The notes beneath the pieces were generated by a model. It saw only the letters and a list, made by a program, of their open reading frames with translations, ran no database searches and was not told the DNA's origin. From Nemertoderma westbladi (Eukaryota > Xenacoelomorpha > Nemertodermatida > Nemertodermatidae), in assembly GCA_032718475.1 (NCBI GenBank), contig JAUCBJ010005559.1, forward strand, positions 1-37,228: 37,228 nt of DNA. Direction: 5' to 3'. Of the stretch, positions 9,862 through 21,266 are shown in pieces. Both the position numbers and the translations under genes were made by a program. Position 1 is the first letter of the stretch; each line of letters begins with the position of its first letter.

Positions 9862-12010
9862 ATTATTAATTAATAATAATTATAATGACCTCGATTACTT
9901 GCGGCTCTGCACATCATCCACTCACATTTTATATATTTTCATTTTTCAGGTTTACTAACTAACTTATATTATCTATAATATTAATTAATTTATTACTCTC
10001 AAGGTATTTATATCAATATTCTTTGTGTTTATAACTTTTGTTTCGGGTTTTTGTAAGAATGTAAGATAGAACTTACAATAATAACATACCACCTCTTTGC
10101 CGGATTGTCTTTCATTTCAGATAAAATTTGTTGAAACTGGACAAAAGTAGGCCTACGTCAAAATATATTATAATTATATCAAATAATTTCCTTCATACAC
10201 TGTATTAACTTAAAAGTAAAAGTAAATTATCTTCCGCCGCTAGGCCAGGGATTACGCACAAGGTCTGACGACTTATTTCCAGTGCGGTCCCCCCAGAACT
10301 TTACCCCCCAGAGGAAACTCTAGTACTCACTAAGCTACCACTTAAGGATTGAAGACAGAGATGCTCTCTGGCTCCCTTAACGTGTTTGTTGCTCTTTTGC
10401 TTGTTATCTTATTGAGTTAGTAGAACTCGCTGGGAGCTAAATAAGTTCGCTACTTGTTTTGTGCCATTTAATTATGTTTTTGGTCTGGTGTGTAATATAT
10501 TACGTATAAATAATGCTGGTAGACCGTAGCTGTCACTCACTATATCTTAGTGGATTAGCAGTGACCAGTGGAACACTTTTATTATAGTAGTTAGTTAGTA
10601 GTTTATATTCGTTAATTTACACAGATTATGTTTCGTTTATATCAGGTAGCAACAACACAAGCAATGAGTCCCCTCTCGCTGACTCAATACAATTTATAAT
10701 TAATCAATAAGTTAAAATAAACTTATTTTCGTTTATTGATTATTAATTAAAACACCAAATTAAATATTTTTAACCCTATATCATACATTTATTTCATTTT
10801 TGTATTTGATACAATGTTCTAGAACATTAATCAATATTAAAAACAACCGGAAAACAATTTTAACAAGTAAACAACCCGACATTCGGGTAGATATAACCTG
10901 CTGCTAGCGCCTTCCTCACTTACTTGGCTCTACCCAAAGTGCTTTAATAAAAATGGATCCTTTTTATATTGGTTGATTTTCTGTCTAGAAATGATCCAAT
11001 GAAAGGAATTCCTATGATGCTACAGATGTAATTACAAGCTGCAGCAGAGTGAGGCAATGTGTGTTAGTGGGAGTTAATGGGTTGAAAAATGTAATTTAAT
11101 TTAAAACATTAATGGAAAAGAGCAGATTAATTAATCTAAATTATAATTGTTGACACTGATGTTGCTATTTGGTTTATTTATTTACGTTTTACCGCTTTCA
11201 GCTATAATTTAGTTTGATAACAAATAAATTATTATAAATTATATGTATTTATTACTTATTGTATAACTTATATAAACTATAATATAACACCAGCCCGTTT
11301 GTTGTAGTAGATAGAAGACCTTGAGGGACACGAAGTCTTGTGAAACTTTATCATACCATATTTATATGGGGATGATTTTATAGTTCGAAATTTCTGACAG
11401 TCCAATCGCTATTTGCGAATCCCATAAGTTTCGTTCGGTTTATCCGCTACCCTACATCCATTTAAATTTTGAATAAAAATTTTTTGTCGAATATTGACGG
11501 CTGAGATACTCTTCAGCCAGAATAACGGTTAAACAGACAAGTACATCTGATTTGGCCCGTACTGAACAGTATGATGTGGCACACAAACTTCGTGGCTCGC
11601 CCCTCATTACCAGTTCCATAATAATAATTGAGATTGGCTAAATAGATTCGGATGTTGTTTACTTTATTTGAGACTGTGGCCGATGTTGAGTTGGGTTTCA
11701 CATGTACTGAAACATAATTATTATGAACAGATACCCAAAGTAAACAATCGCATGTCATCATAGTGTTAAGTCCAGAGAAGGAACATAGAGCATAATCTAA
11801 TCTAATCAGCGTAAGCTCGAGGGCTTAACTATCGGTGGATGTAGTTTTTTATGTTACAAAAACAACCTAGGTATATACTTGTTTACCTTGTCTTTATTTA
11901 TTAATATTCCACCACACATTTAAATGTTTATAAAATACATAAAACAAATAATAGTTTCAGCGTTTTTTAATCAGTTGACCTTTTTTTTATGAATTTTGAG
12001 TCCCGATTAA
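9862..12010. other. AT-rich intergenic DNA, no gene seen
   Basis: Contains the unassigned 3' UTR of the RETREG-like gene and long AT-rich stretches. A small imperfect palindrome lies near 10698-10750 (TTAATCAATAA with TTTATTGATTATTAA). The open frame at 11513-11761 (minus) has no recognisable motif. Confidence 0.5.
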
Positions 12011-12031
12011 GGGGGGGGGGGGGGGGGGGGG
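12011..12031. repeat. Poly-G tract (21 bp)
   Basis: Twenty-one consecutive G residues. Nothing else of note is attached. Confidence 0.95.
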
Positions 12032-12189
12032 TAGTCGAATTTGGGCCAAAAATTGAAATTTTTAAGTATATCCCATCTGATGTAGAATTTAATGGTGATT
12101 CCAAATCTCAAAAAACAGTTTTTCCATATCTTGTTTCGTTCACGAGATATCATGTGTGAAGTACGGGTAGTCTCTAATGTTGTAATTTT

Positions 12190-13111
12190 TACGCATGTCC
12201 TTAGATCATCATAATGATGATGGGGTGATGATAACTCCACCTACTGGCTCCAGAAGTCGAGGAAATCCTGCCAAGTACCTAACTGATCTAGACTTTGCTG
12301 ATGATGACTTAGGAGTACTCTCAGAATCACTAGAGGGAGCCCAACGGCTCCTCAGCTCATTAGAACATGTTGCTTCTAGTGTTGGTCTTTTTATTAACTC
12401 CAGAAAGGCCAAACTTTTGACAGTTAACTTTAAAAGTCCTCAGCAAGTCTCTGATCGAATGAGCATAAGCTCAAAAGGATGGTATGCTTGAGCATGTGGA
12501 CGACTTCTGTTACCTGGGATCATGGATCCGGAAGTCAGGTGAGGACCTTCGAATACGTAAGGGAAAGGCATGGGCAGCCTTGAATAGGCTTTCCAGGATT
12601 TGGAAGTCACCGAGAATTAATCGGAAACTTAAGGTCCGATTATTTAGAGCAGCAGTAGTTCCAGTACTCCTCTATGGGAGTCCAGGCTTGGCTCTAACTG
12701 CTGAGGACACCAAATCTCTGGATGGCACATTCACAAGAATGCTACGCCGGTTTCATTGTGTCAAGTACAATGCACACATCTCCAACCAGACACTATATAA
12801 CATTGGAGGTGTCTCATTGGTTCCCCCAAGCTTGACACTAGAACAAAATCGCCTCCGCTTTGCAGGACATTGCTTTCGCCATGTGGACCAGCCAGTGCAT
12901 AATCTTGTACTTTGGCAGCCTCGTGGAGTGAATAAGCATGGTGGACAGCCCATAACTTTCTTGAGACGCATCTTAAGGACACTGGCCTTGAAGATGCGGA
13001 TGATCTAGCAAATGTCATGGGTGATAGGGAGTTGTGGTGGCACAATTTTGTCGACAAGATGGCACAGCATTCTTAAAAATGCAGCTGCAATGCAGTATGC
13101 GATCCTAGTAG
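12190..13111 (+). mobile_element. 5'-truncated LINE (non-LTR) retrotransposon fragment with TSDs
   Basis: Encodes the end of a reverse transcriptase: a catalytic-box remnant F-A-D-D-D, the thumb motif Y-L-G-S-W, then L-L-Y-G-S and the C-terminal segment R-L-R-F-A-G-H-C. The frame shifts near 12475 where an AAA run in the sister copies has become AAAA, so it is dead. It is cut off at the 5' side inside the RT, as usual for incomplete target-primed reverse transcription. The 3' end is a short (TAG)n tail. GTAGTCTCTAATGT occurs directly before (12167-12180) and after (13111-13124), which fits a target-site duplication. About 10 bp of filler separates the left duplication from LINE homology. It is the same family as the copies at 30974 and 34732. 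The clade is not resolved. Confidence 0.88.
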
Positions 13112-13163
13112 TAGTCTCTAATGTCGCGATATAAATATGAATCACTAAATTGTTTTTTCCCGT

Positions 13164-13730
13164 GAATGATTCTTCAGCGAACAACTAAATGATAGTCAGA
13201 TAATATATTCTGCAATGAGTAGAATGTCAATTCTTGCTATATGCACTAAACCAGGGGTGCTGAATATAAAAATAACCTCTAAAATATCTTAAAGTTGACA
13301 CAAATATGATTTTCTTACCTAATTTTTATTTCGTCATTTTTCTTTCGTTGATATTTTAAATATTATAATTAGTATGTGTAGGATAGCTAGAAGTAACCTA
13401 TTAATGTAATACTGTAACTATGGAATATACTATACATTTAGGGAGCGGTGTTAGAGCCAATCTCATTAAGATGATTTAACATTATATGCTCTTATATAGA
13501 GTATACTGCAAGTATTCTATAAATTGAAAGATTCAATGTTCAACGAAAGAAAAATGATGAAGTAATTTGCCAAGAAAATCATATTTGTGTCAACTTTAAG
13601 ATATTTTAGAGGTTATTTTTGAATTCAGCACCCCTGTTTGAGTGCATATAGCAAGTATTGGTATTCTACTCATTGCAGATCCTTTAAGTTACTATAATTT
13701 AGTTGTTTGCCAAAGAATCAAAGCGCGATA
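13164..13730. repeat. Large inverted repeat (about 190-bp arms)
   Basis: The left arm (about 13164-13353) reappears in reverse complement at about 13541-13730. It includes GCAATGAGTAGAAT, TTGCTATATGCACT, CAGGGGTGCTGAAT, ATAACCTCTAAAATATC, TTGACACAAATATGATTTTC and TTTTTCTTTCGTTGA in order. The inner 150 bp is highly similar and the outer 45 bp is more diverged. A 185-bp loop has no coding content. It could be a foldback/MITE-type element or an inverted local duplication. The pairing would form a long hairpin transcript if it is expressed. Confidence 0.9.
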
Positions 13731-13734
13731 TTTC

Positions 13735-14407
13735 TGTCTCACACTAAATCGCATTTTCTGAGAAACAACATTTTACCCGATTGGGGGTTTTTAAAAGTCT
13801 TCATTCTGAGAAGGTAGTTTATGATTCATTTTGAAGATAATTCATGTGAGAACTATTTGAATATTTTTATTTATGTTTCATTGAAAAGTTTTCATTCTAT
13901 GATAATTTGAATGAGAAAAGGACTGTATTTCTATCGCGATAGGCCTAATTTTTTAATATCTTTCCCCATAACTTGTTAAGTTGTTCACATCGAACCAAGA
14001 AAAATATTCAAACAATGAACACGCAACTATGTGACACCCTGGCAAGGTTTGGTCTAAATTAATTTGGGCCTTCTCCAGAAATATGATTTTAATTTCTTTT
14101 TAAATACGTGTGGCTTATGGTCCGAACTGCACATAAATCAAATTTCAACATGATTTCTGAACTTTTTGGCCCAAGACGGTCTTAAATATGTATTTGGATT
14201 CTTCATAGCTATTTTGGTTCTCCTGTAATGACACAATTTAAAAAGCAAAGCAAAAGCTGTCCGTCTGTCGGTTGTCAATCTGTCTACGTCTTACATTTTG
14301 ACAGGCCAATTATTGGCAGACAGATATCCCACGATAACTCGAGAACTAAAAGAGATCTCTCTAAGCCGTTTACAGATTTGAAATCCCCATTAAATTCTAC
14401 TAAAATA
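13735..14407. other. Intergenic, no gene seen
   Basis: AT-rich, with no gene or RNA evidence. An open frame from 14228 is carried only by the following minisatellite. Confidence 0.5.
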
Positions 14408-14725
14408 AATGTGACAAAAGATATGGAATATGTGACAAAATATATGGAATATGTACAAAAGATTGGAATATGTGACGAAATATATGGAATATGTGACAAA
14501 AGATATGGAATATGTGACAAAAGATATGGAATATGTGACAAAAGATATGGAATATGTGACAAAAGATATGGAATATGTGACAAAAGATATGGAATATGTG
14601 ACAAAAGATATGGAATATGTGACAAAAGACATGGAATATGTGACAAAAAAATGGAATATGTGACAAAAGATATGGAATATGTGACAAAAGATATGGAATA
14701 TGTGACAAGAGGTATTGAATATGCA
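14408..14725 (+). repeat. 21-bp minisatellite (about 15 units)
   Basis: The unit GACAAAAGATATGGAATATGT repeats from about 14408, with a few short or variant units (for example GACAAAAAAATGGAATATGT). The unit length is a multiple of three, so several frames stay open. This is not evidence for protein. Confidence 0.95.
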
Positions 14726-14931
14726 ACTTGTTGCTGGACCCCTCACACACAGGTTTGCCTCCCACACTCGCCTCCCTTATACATACTTATTTTTTATTCG
14801 AAAATTCCGTACTGAATATTGCATTACAGTAAGTTCTTTGAAAAAAAATTGTTTAATTACATTAAAGTGCAACAAAGGTGAAGATAAATTGGCGAATGTT
14901 TCGACATCTCCAACAATCGAGTTTTGTACTA

Positions 14932-17920
14932 GTCCTGTACTTTACCAAGCGATGTCCTGTACTTTACCAAGCGATGTCCGGCACTTTACCAAGCGATGTC
15001 CCGTACTTTACCAAGCGATGTCCCGTACTTTACCAAGCGATGTCCCGTACTTTACCAAGCGATGTCCCGTACTTTACCAAGCGATGTCCCGTACTTTACC
15101 AAGCGATGTCCCGTACTTTACCAAGCGATGTCCCGTACTTTGCCAAGCTATGTCCCGTACTTTACCAAGCGATGTCCCGTACTTTACGTACTGCCCCGTA
15201 CTTTACCAAGCGATGTCCCGTACTTTACCAAGCGATGTCCCGTACTTTACCAAGCGATGTCCCGTACTTTACCAAGCTATGTCCCGTACTTTACCAAGCG
15301 ATGTCCCGTACTTTACCAAGCGATGTCCCGTACTTTACCAAGCTATGTCCCGTACTTTACCAAGCGATGTCCCGTACTTTACGTACTGCCCCGTACTTTA
15401 CCAAGCGATGTCCCGTACTTTACCAAGCGATGCCCCGTACTTTACCAAGCGATGTCCCGTACTTTACCAAGCGATGTCCCGTACTTTACGTACTGTCCCG
15501 TACTTTACGTACTGTCCCGTACTTTACGTACTGTCCCGTACTTTACCAAGCGATGTCCCGTACTTTACCAAGCGATGTCCCGTACTTTACCAAGCGATGT
15601 CCCGTACTTTACCAAGCTATGTCCCGTACTTTACCAAGCGATGTCCCGTACTTTACGTACTGCCCCGTACTTTACCAAGCGATGTCCCGTACTTTACCAA
15701 GCGATGTCCCGTACTTTACCAAGCGATGTCCCGTACTTTACGTACTGTCCCGTACTTTACCAAGCAATGTCCCGTACTCTACCAAGCGATGTCCGGCACT
15801 TTACCAAGCGATGTCCGGCACTTTACCAAGCGATGTCCCGTACTTTACCAAGCGATGTCCCGTACTTTACGTACTGTCCCGTACTTTACCAAGCGATGTC
15901 CCGTACTTTACCAAGCGATGTCCCGTACTTTACCAAGCTATGTCCCGTACTTTACCAAGCGATGTCCCGTACTTTACGTACTGCCCCGTACTTTACCAAG
16001 CGATGTCCCGTACTTTACCAAGCGATGTCCCGTACTTTACCAAGCGATGTCCCGTACTTTACGTACTGTCCCGTACTTTACCAAGCGATGTCCCGTACTT
16101 TACCAAGCGATGTCCCGTACTTTACCAAGCTATGTCCCGTACTTTACCAAGCGATGTCCCGTACTTTACCAAGCGATGTCCGGCACTTTACCAAGCGATG
16201 TCCGGCACTTTACCAAGCGATGTCCCGTACTTTACCAAGCGATGTCCCGTACTTTATCAAGCGATGTGCCGTACTTTACCAAGCGATGTCCCGTACTTTA
16301 CCAAGCAATGTCCCGTACTTTACCAAGCTATGTCCCGTACTTTACCAAGCGATGTCCGGCACTTTACCAAGCGATGTCCCGTACTTTACGTACTGTCCCG
16401 TACTTTACCAAGCGATGTCCCGTACTTTACCAAGCGATGTCCCGTACTTTACCAAGCTATGTCCCGTACTTTACCAAGCGATGTCCCGTACTTTACCAAG
16501 CGATGTCCGGCACTTTACCAAGCGATGTCCGGCACTTTACCAAGCGATGTCCCGTACTTTACCAAGCGATGTCCCGTACTTTATCAAGCGATGTGCCGTA
16601 CTTTACCAAGCGATGTCCCGTACTTTACCAAGCGATGTCCCGTACTTTACCAAGCGATGTCCCGTACTTTACCAAGCAATGTCCCGTACTCTACCAAGCA
16701 ATGTCCGGCACTTTACCAAGCGATGTCCGGCACTTTACCAAGCGATGTCCCGTACTTTACCAAGCGATGTCCCGTACTTTACGTACTGTCCCGTACTTTA
16801 CCAAGCGATGTCCCGTACTTTACCAAGCGATGTCCCGTACTTTACCAAGCTATGTCCCGTACTTTACCAAGCGATGTCCCGTACTTTACGTACTGCCCCG
16901 TACTTTACCAAGCGATGTCCCGTACTTTACCAAGCGATGTCCCGTACTTTACGTACTGTCCCGTACTTTACCAAGCGATGTCCCGTACTTTACCAAGCTA
17001 TGTCCCGTACTTTACCAAGCGATGTCCCGTACTTTACGTACTGCCCCGTACTTTACCAAGCGATGTCCCGTACTTTATCAAGCGATGTGCCGTACTTTAC
17101 CAAGCGATGTCCCGTACTTTACCAAGCAATGTCCCGTACTTTACCAAGCTATGTCCCGTACTTTACCAAGCGATGTCCGGCACTTTACCAAGCGATGTCC
17201 CGTACTTTACGTACTGTCCCGTACTTTACGTACTGTCCCGTACTTTACCAAGCGATGTCCCGTACTTTACCAAGCGATGTCCCGTACTTCACCAAGCGAT
17301 GTCCGGCACTTTACCAAGCGATGTCCCGTACTTTACCAAGCGATGTCCCGTACTTTATCAAGCGATGTGCCGTACTTTACCAAGCGATGTCCCGTACTTT
17401 ACCAAGCAATGTCCCGTACTTTACCAAGCTATGTCCCGTACTTTACCAAGCGATGTCCGGCACTTTACCAAGCGATGTCCGGCACTTTACCAAGCGATGT
17501 CCCGTACTTTACCAAGCGATGTCCGGCACTTTACCAAGCGATGTCCCGTACTTTACGTACTGTCCCGTACTTTACGTACTGTCCCGTACTTTACCAAGCG
17601 ATGTCCCGTACTTTACCAAGCGATGTCCCGTACTTCACCAAGCGATGTCCGGCACTTTACCAAGCGATGTCCCGTACTTTACCAAGCGATGTCCCGTACT
17701 TTATCAAGCGATGTGCCGTACTTTACCAAGCGATGTCCCGTACTTTACCAAGCAATGTCCCGTACTTTACCAAGCTATGTCCCGTACTTTACCAAGCGAT
17801 GTCCGGCACTTTACCAAGCGATGTCCGGCACTTTACCAAGCGATGTCCCGTACTTTACCAAGCGATGTCCGGCACTTTACCAAGCGATGTCCCGTACGTT
17901 ACGTACTGTCCCGTACTGTA
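14932..17920 (+). repeat. 22/19-bp minisatellite array (about 3 kb)
   Basis: The main unit is TTTACCAAGCGATGTCCCG plus TAC (22 bp). A 19-bp variant TTTACGTACTGTCCCGTAC is interspersed, and there are point variants CTATGTC, CAATGTC, TCCGGCAC and TTTATCAAGCGATGTGCC. The variants recur in fixed order (TTTATCAAGCGATGTG near 16250, 16580, 17075, 17355 and 17700), showing higher-order block amplification. All three plus frames are open for about 3 kb because both unit lengths are 1 modulo 3. The minus strand has a TAA in every main unit. No promoter, start context or non-repeat domain supports a gene. Confidence 0.95.
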
Positions 17921-17925
17921 GTGTA

Positions 17926-18302
17926 GTAATCCAGCAACGTAGTACTGCGCCAGATATTTAGCCTATATTTTACAAAGCTTTGTGGTAAACATACGGATGT
18001 GAGTTTTCCTGTATTTGTGAGGTATTAGTTATGATACATATATTATTAGGCCTATAGGAATTCTAGTGGTCGATTAGTTATGATACAGTGCATACTGTAT
18101 ATTTTAAGAATTCTATGGGTCGTAACTCTTAATAATTTTTTTTCCTGGATGGATAAACTTTTAATTATCAAAAATGTAAATAAACGCCCACCACCTATAC
18201 AGATATGTCAACAATCAGGTGCCTAGCTACTATTGTCAATATGAAATGATGTAAATAATTAAAACTGAAACAGTCTGGCAGTACTGTACTACTGTTCGGC
18301 CG
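17926..18302. other. Intergenic, no gene seen
   Basis: Contains GGATGTGAGTTTTCC near 17996, a short match to the start of the hAT-like element at 25844. Nothing else is supported. Confidence 0.45.
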
Positions 18303-18600
18303 CATTTCAAGTAGTGAGCGGGAGACCCGCCCCATCCTCGAGCCCCAGCCCGCTGCGCCACCTTACCCTAGAGCCACGCAGGCAGTGGGCGGAGCCACGG
18401 ATGATGGCAAAGGAAATCCGCCTCCGCACCCATCCCATAACCGTGCTGTAGGGGCGGTCCCATGCCTGGTGAAGCCTCTCGGCAATCACCCGCAACAGTT
18501 TATTGGCCTGGGGGGCCAACACTCTTTCACACGATGCGACGAAGGGTGAGAAGTCACCTCGGCGCGCTGACACAGCCTCAGAGTAAAGCTTAATAATAAA
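18303..18600 (-). pseudogene. C-terminal fragment of a retroelement reverse-transcriptase ORF
   Basis: A minus-strand open stretch of about 90 residues with R-R-G-D-F-S-P-F-V, then P-Y-S-T-V-M-G-W-V-R-R-R, F-A-I-I-R, C-L-R-G-S-R-x-x-W-R-S and D-G-A-G-L-P before a stop. I associate this motif order with the extreme C-terminus of a widespread group of retroelement RT ORFs in aquatic eukaryotes. No RT core remains and the frame opens without an ATG, so it is a 5'-truncated relic. It differs in family from the LINE at 12190. Confidence 0.6.
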
Positions 18601-18769
18601 TTAAGAATAATAGTGCGCGCCCGGGTTACTGCTTCAATCATGATACGTGAAAAACCAAATTTATAAATATTCAAATTATTTAATAAATTAAATTAAGTAG
18701 GTAAAATTACAAAGACCACACAAGTAACCATTAAGCTTTATCATTCGAGGGTTAAGACCTATATAATAA

Positions 18770-18990
18770 TTCCTATATATCTTAATATTACAGTATTTTA
18801 TGCAATAATTAATTAATAAGAGGATATTTCTGGAAATACATTATTTACTATTAAACGTAAACTTTCAAATATATTAACATTTATTTATTAACTTTAAAAT
18901 AATATAATATGTTAAAGAATAAATTAATGAAATTGGAAATTTTCCGGAAAAATTATTAGGAATTTTCCTAAAATTTCGTGCATCCCTAGT
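18770..18990. repeat. Relative of the hAT-like MITE at 25844
   Basis: About 18792-18875 matches about 26015-26075 (TATTTTATGC, GAGGATATTTCTG, AAATA, ACTATTAAA and AAACT in order). The right end GCATCCCTAGT near 18980 is a reverse-complement hAT-type terminus (TAGGGATGC). The left end was not found. The rest is AT-rich. Confidence 0.4.
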
Positions 18991-19242
18991 AAAGATCAAC
19001 TAAACGCCGCAAATACGCACTAGTCGTGCCAACTGAAATAATAATTTAATGATTTCGCACGAATCCGTATTTGACTTTTCATAGTCATAGAGAGCTAGAA
19101 TTTTCTATAAAATGCCCAGTGATTCTCACCATAAACTAACATTATTTGTGCGCATATCTGCATTAAAGCAGATTCAATGCAAAGGCTCAAATAAATAACG
19201 GCATTGACTGTCAGACCATCTCCAAGTGTGCAGCTGGGGCCT

Positions 19243-20888
19243 TTCCCGCACCCACGCACCCCTACTTACCCGCACCCACCCACCCCTACTTACCCGCACC
19301 CACCCACCACTACTTACCCCCACCCACCCATACACACCCCCTTACCAGCACCCACCCACCCCTACTTACCCGCACCCACCCATACACACCCCGTCTTACC
19401 CGCACCCACCCACCCCTACTTACCCGCGCCCACCCACCCCTACTTACCCGCACCCACCCACCCCTACTTAGACGCACCAACCCATAAACACCCACTAACC
19501 CGCACCCACCCACCCCTACTTACCCGCACCCACCCACCACTACTTACCCGCACCCACCCATACACACCCCCTTACCAGCACCCACCCACCCCTAGTTACC
19601 CGCACCCACCCATACACACCCACTTACCCGCACCCACCCATACACACCCCCTTACCAGCACCCACCCACCCCTACTTACCCGCACCCACCCACCCCTACT
19701 TACCCGCACCCACCTACCACTACTTACCAGCACCCACCCACCCCTAGTTACCCGCACCCACCCATACACACCCACTTACCCGCACCCACCCACCCCTACT
19801 TACCCGCACCCACCCATACACACCCCCTTACCCGCACCGACCCACCCCTACTTACCCGCACCCACCCACCCCTACTTACCAGCACCCACCCACCCCTAGT
19901 TACCCGCACCCACCCATACACACCCCCTTACCCGTACCCACCCACCCCTACTTACCCGCACCCACCCACCCCTACTTACCAGCACCCACCCACCCCTAGT
20001 TACCCGCACCCACCCATACACACCCACTTACCCGCACCCACCCATACACACCCCCTTACCAGCACCCACCCACCCCTACTTACCCGCACCCACCCACCCC
20101 TACTTACCCGCACCCACCCACCCCTACTTACCCACACCCACCCACCACTACTTACCCCCACCCACCCATACACACCCCCTTACCAGCACCCACCCACCCC
20201 TACTTACCCGCACCCACCCATACACACCCACTTACCCGCACCCACCCATACACACCCCCTTACCAGCACCCACCCACCCCTAGTTACCCGCACCCACCCA
20301 TACACACCCACTTACCCGCACCCACCCACCCCTACTTACCCGCACCCACCCACCCCTACTTACCCGCGCCCACCCACCCCTACTTACCCGCACCCACCCA
20401 CCCCTACTTACCCGCGCCCACCCACCCCTACTTACCCGCACCCACCCACCCCTACTTAGACGCACCAACCCATAAACACCCACTAACCCGCACCCACCCA
20501 CCCCTACTTACCCGCACCCACCCACCACTACTTACCCGCACCCACCCATACACACCCCCTTACCAGCACCCACCCACCCCTAGTTACCCGCACCCACCCA
20601 TACACACCCACTTACCCGCACCCACCCATACACACCCCCTTACCAGCACCCACCCACCCCTAGTTACCCGCACCCACCCATACACACCCACTTACCCGCA
20701 CCCACCCACCCCTACTTACCCGCACCCACCTACCCCTACTTACCCGCACCCACCCACCCACACCCCCTTGCCTACAACCACCCACCCCTACTTACCCGCA
20801 CCAACCCATACACACCCCCTTACCCGCACCCATCCACCCCTACTTACCCGCACCCATCCACCCCTACAACCCCCCCTCCCCCTCCACA
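19243..20888 (+). repeat. C-rich 24/28-bp minisatellite array
   Basis: Two unit types alternate irregularly: CCCGCACCCACCCACCCC plus TACTTA (24 bp) and CCCGCACCCACCCATACACA plus CCCNCTTA (28 bp). On the minus strand each unit contains four G runs separated by short loops. Blocks recur at a larger scale; for example the segment with GACGCACCAACCCATAAAC appears near 19471 and 20459. Open frames within it are repeat artefacts. Confidence 0.95.
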
Positions 20889-21266
20889 CTAACACACACA
20901 GAAGTTTGGAAAACGGCCGTAGTATAATTATATGGCTCGCAGTTCTGACTTGACCCAAAATATTATCATTATCTGAGTTTAATATGAGTGGAGAAGATGC
21001 GCTCTTAATCATACAGTGAGGTTCCAGGATTATATATCAATATTAAATAAATATTATATTGTGACGTCTTATATTTCTTCTAATTTGACTAACAAACAAA
21101 ATATATTATTCTGATAAATTCATTAAAATAAAATAATATTATAAAATAAATACCCAATCTACCCACCGCAAAGAACACGTGCTAAAAGTAGAAAATAAAA
21201 TCAGCAAATTAAAATACAAACTGTACAAATGTGGTACACGAGAGCGGAGCGGAATAATGAATTGCG
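20889..21266. other. Intergenic and 3' flank of the TXNDC5-like gene
   Basis: AT-rich, with no gene. It should include the 3' UTR of the minus-strand gene ending at 21267, but no clear minus-strand AATAAA was located. Confidence 0.5.

Noticed and set aside
14284-14815. Open frames on both strands over the short 21-bp array
   Set aside because: Same repeat artefact: the unit length is a multiple of three and lacks stops.
14932-17920. CRISPR array
   Set aside because: The repeats are directly adjacent with no unique spacers, and the genome is eukaryotic.
19204-20953. Proline/threonine/histidine-rich and glycine-rich open frames
   Set aside because: Translations of the C-rich array with no unique sequence.
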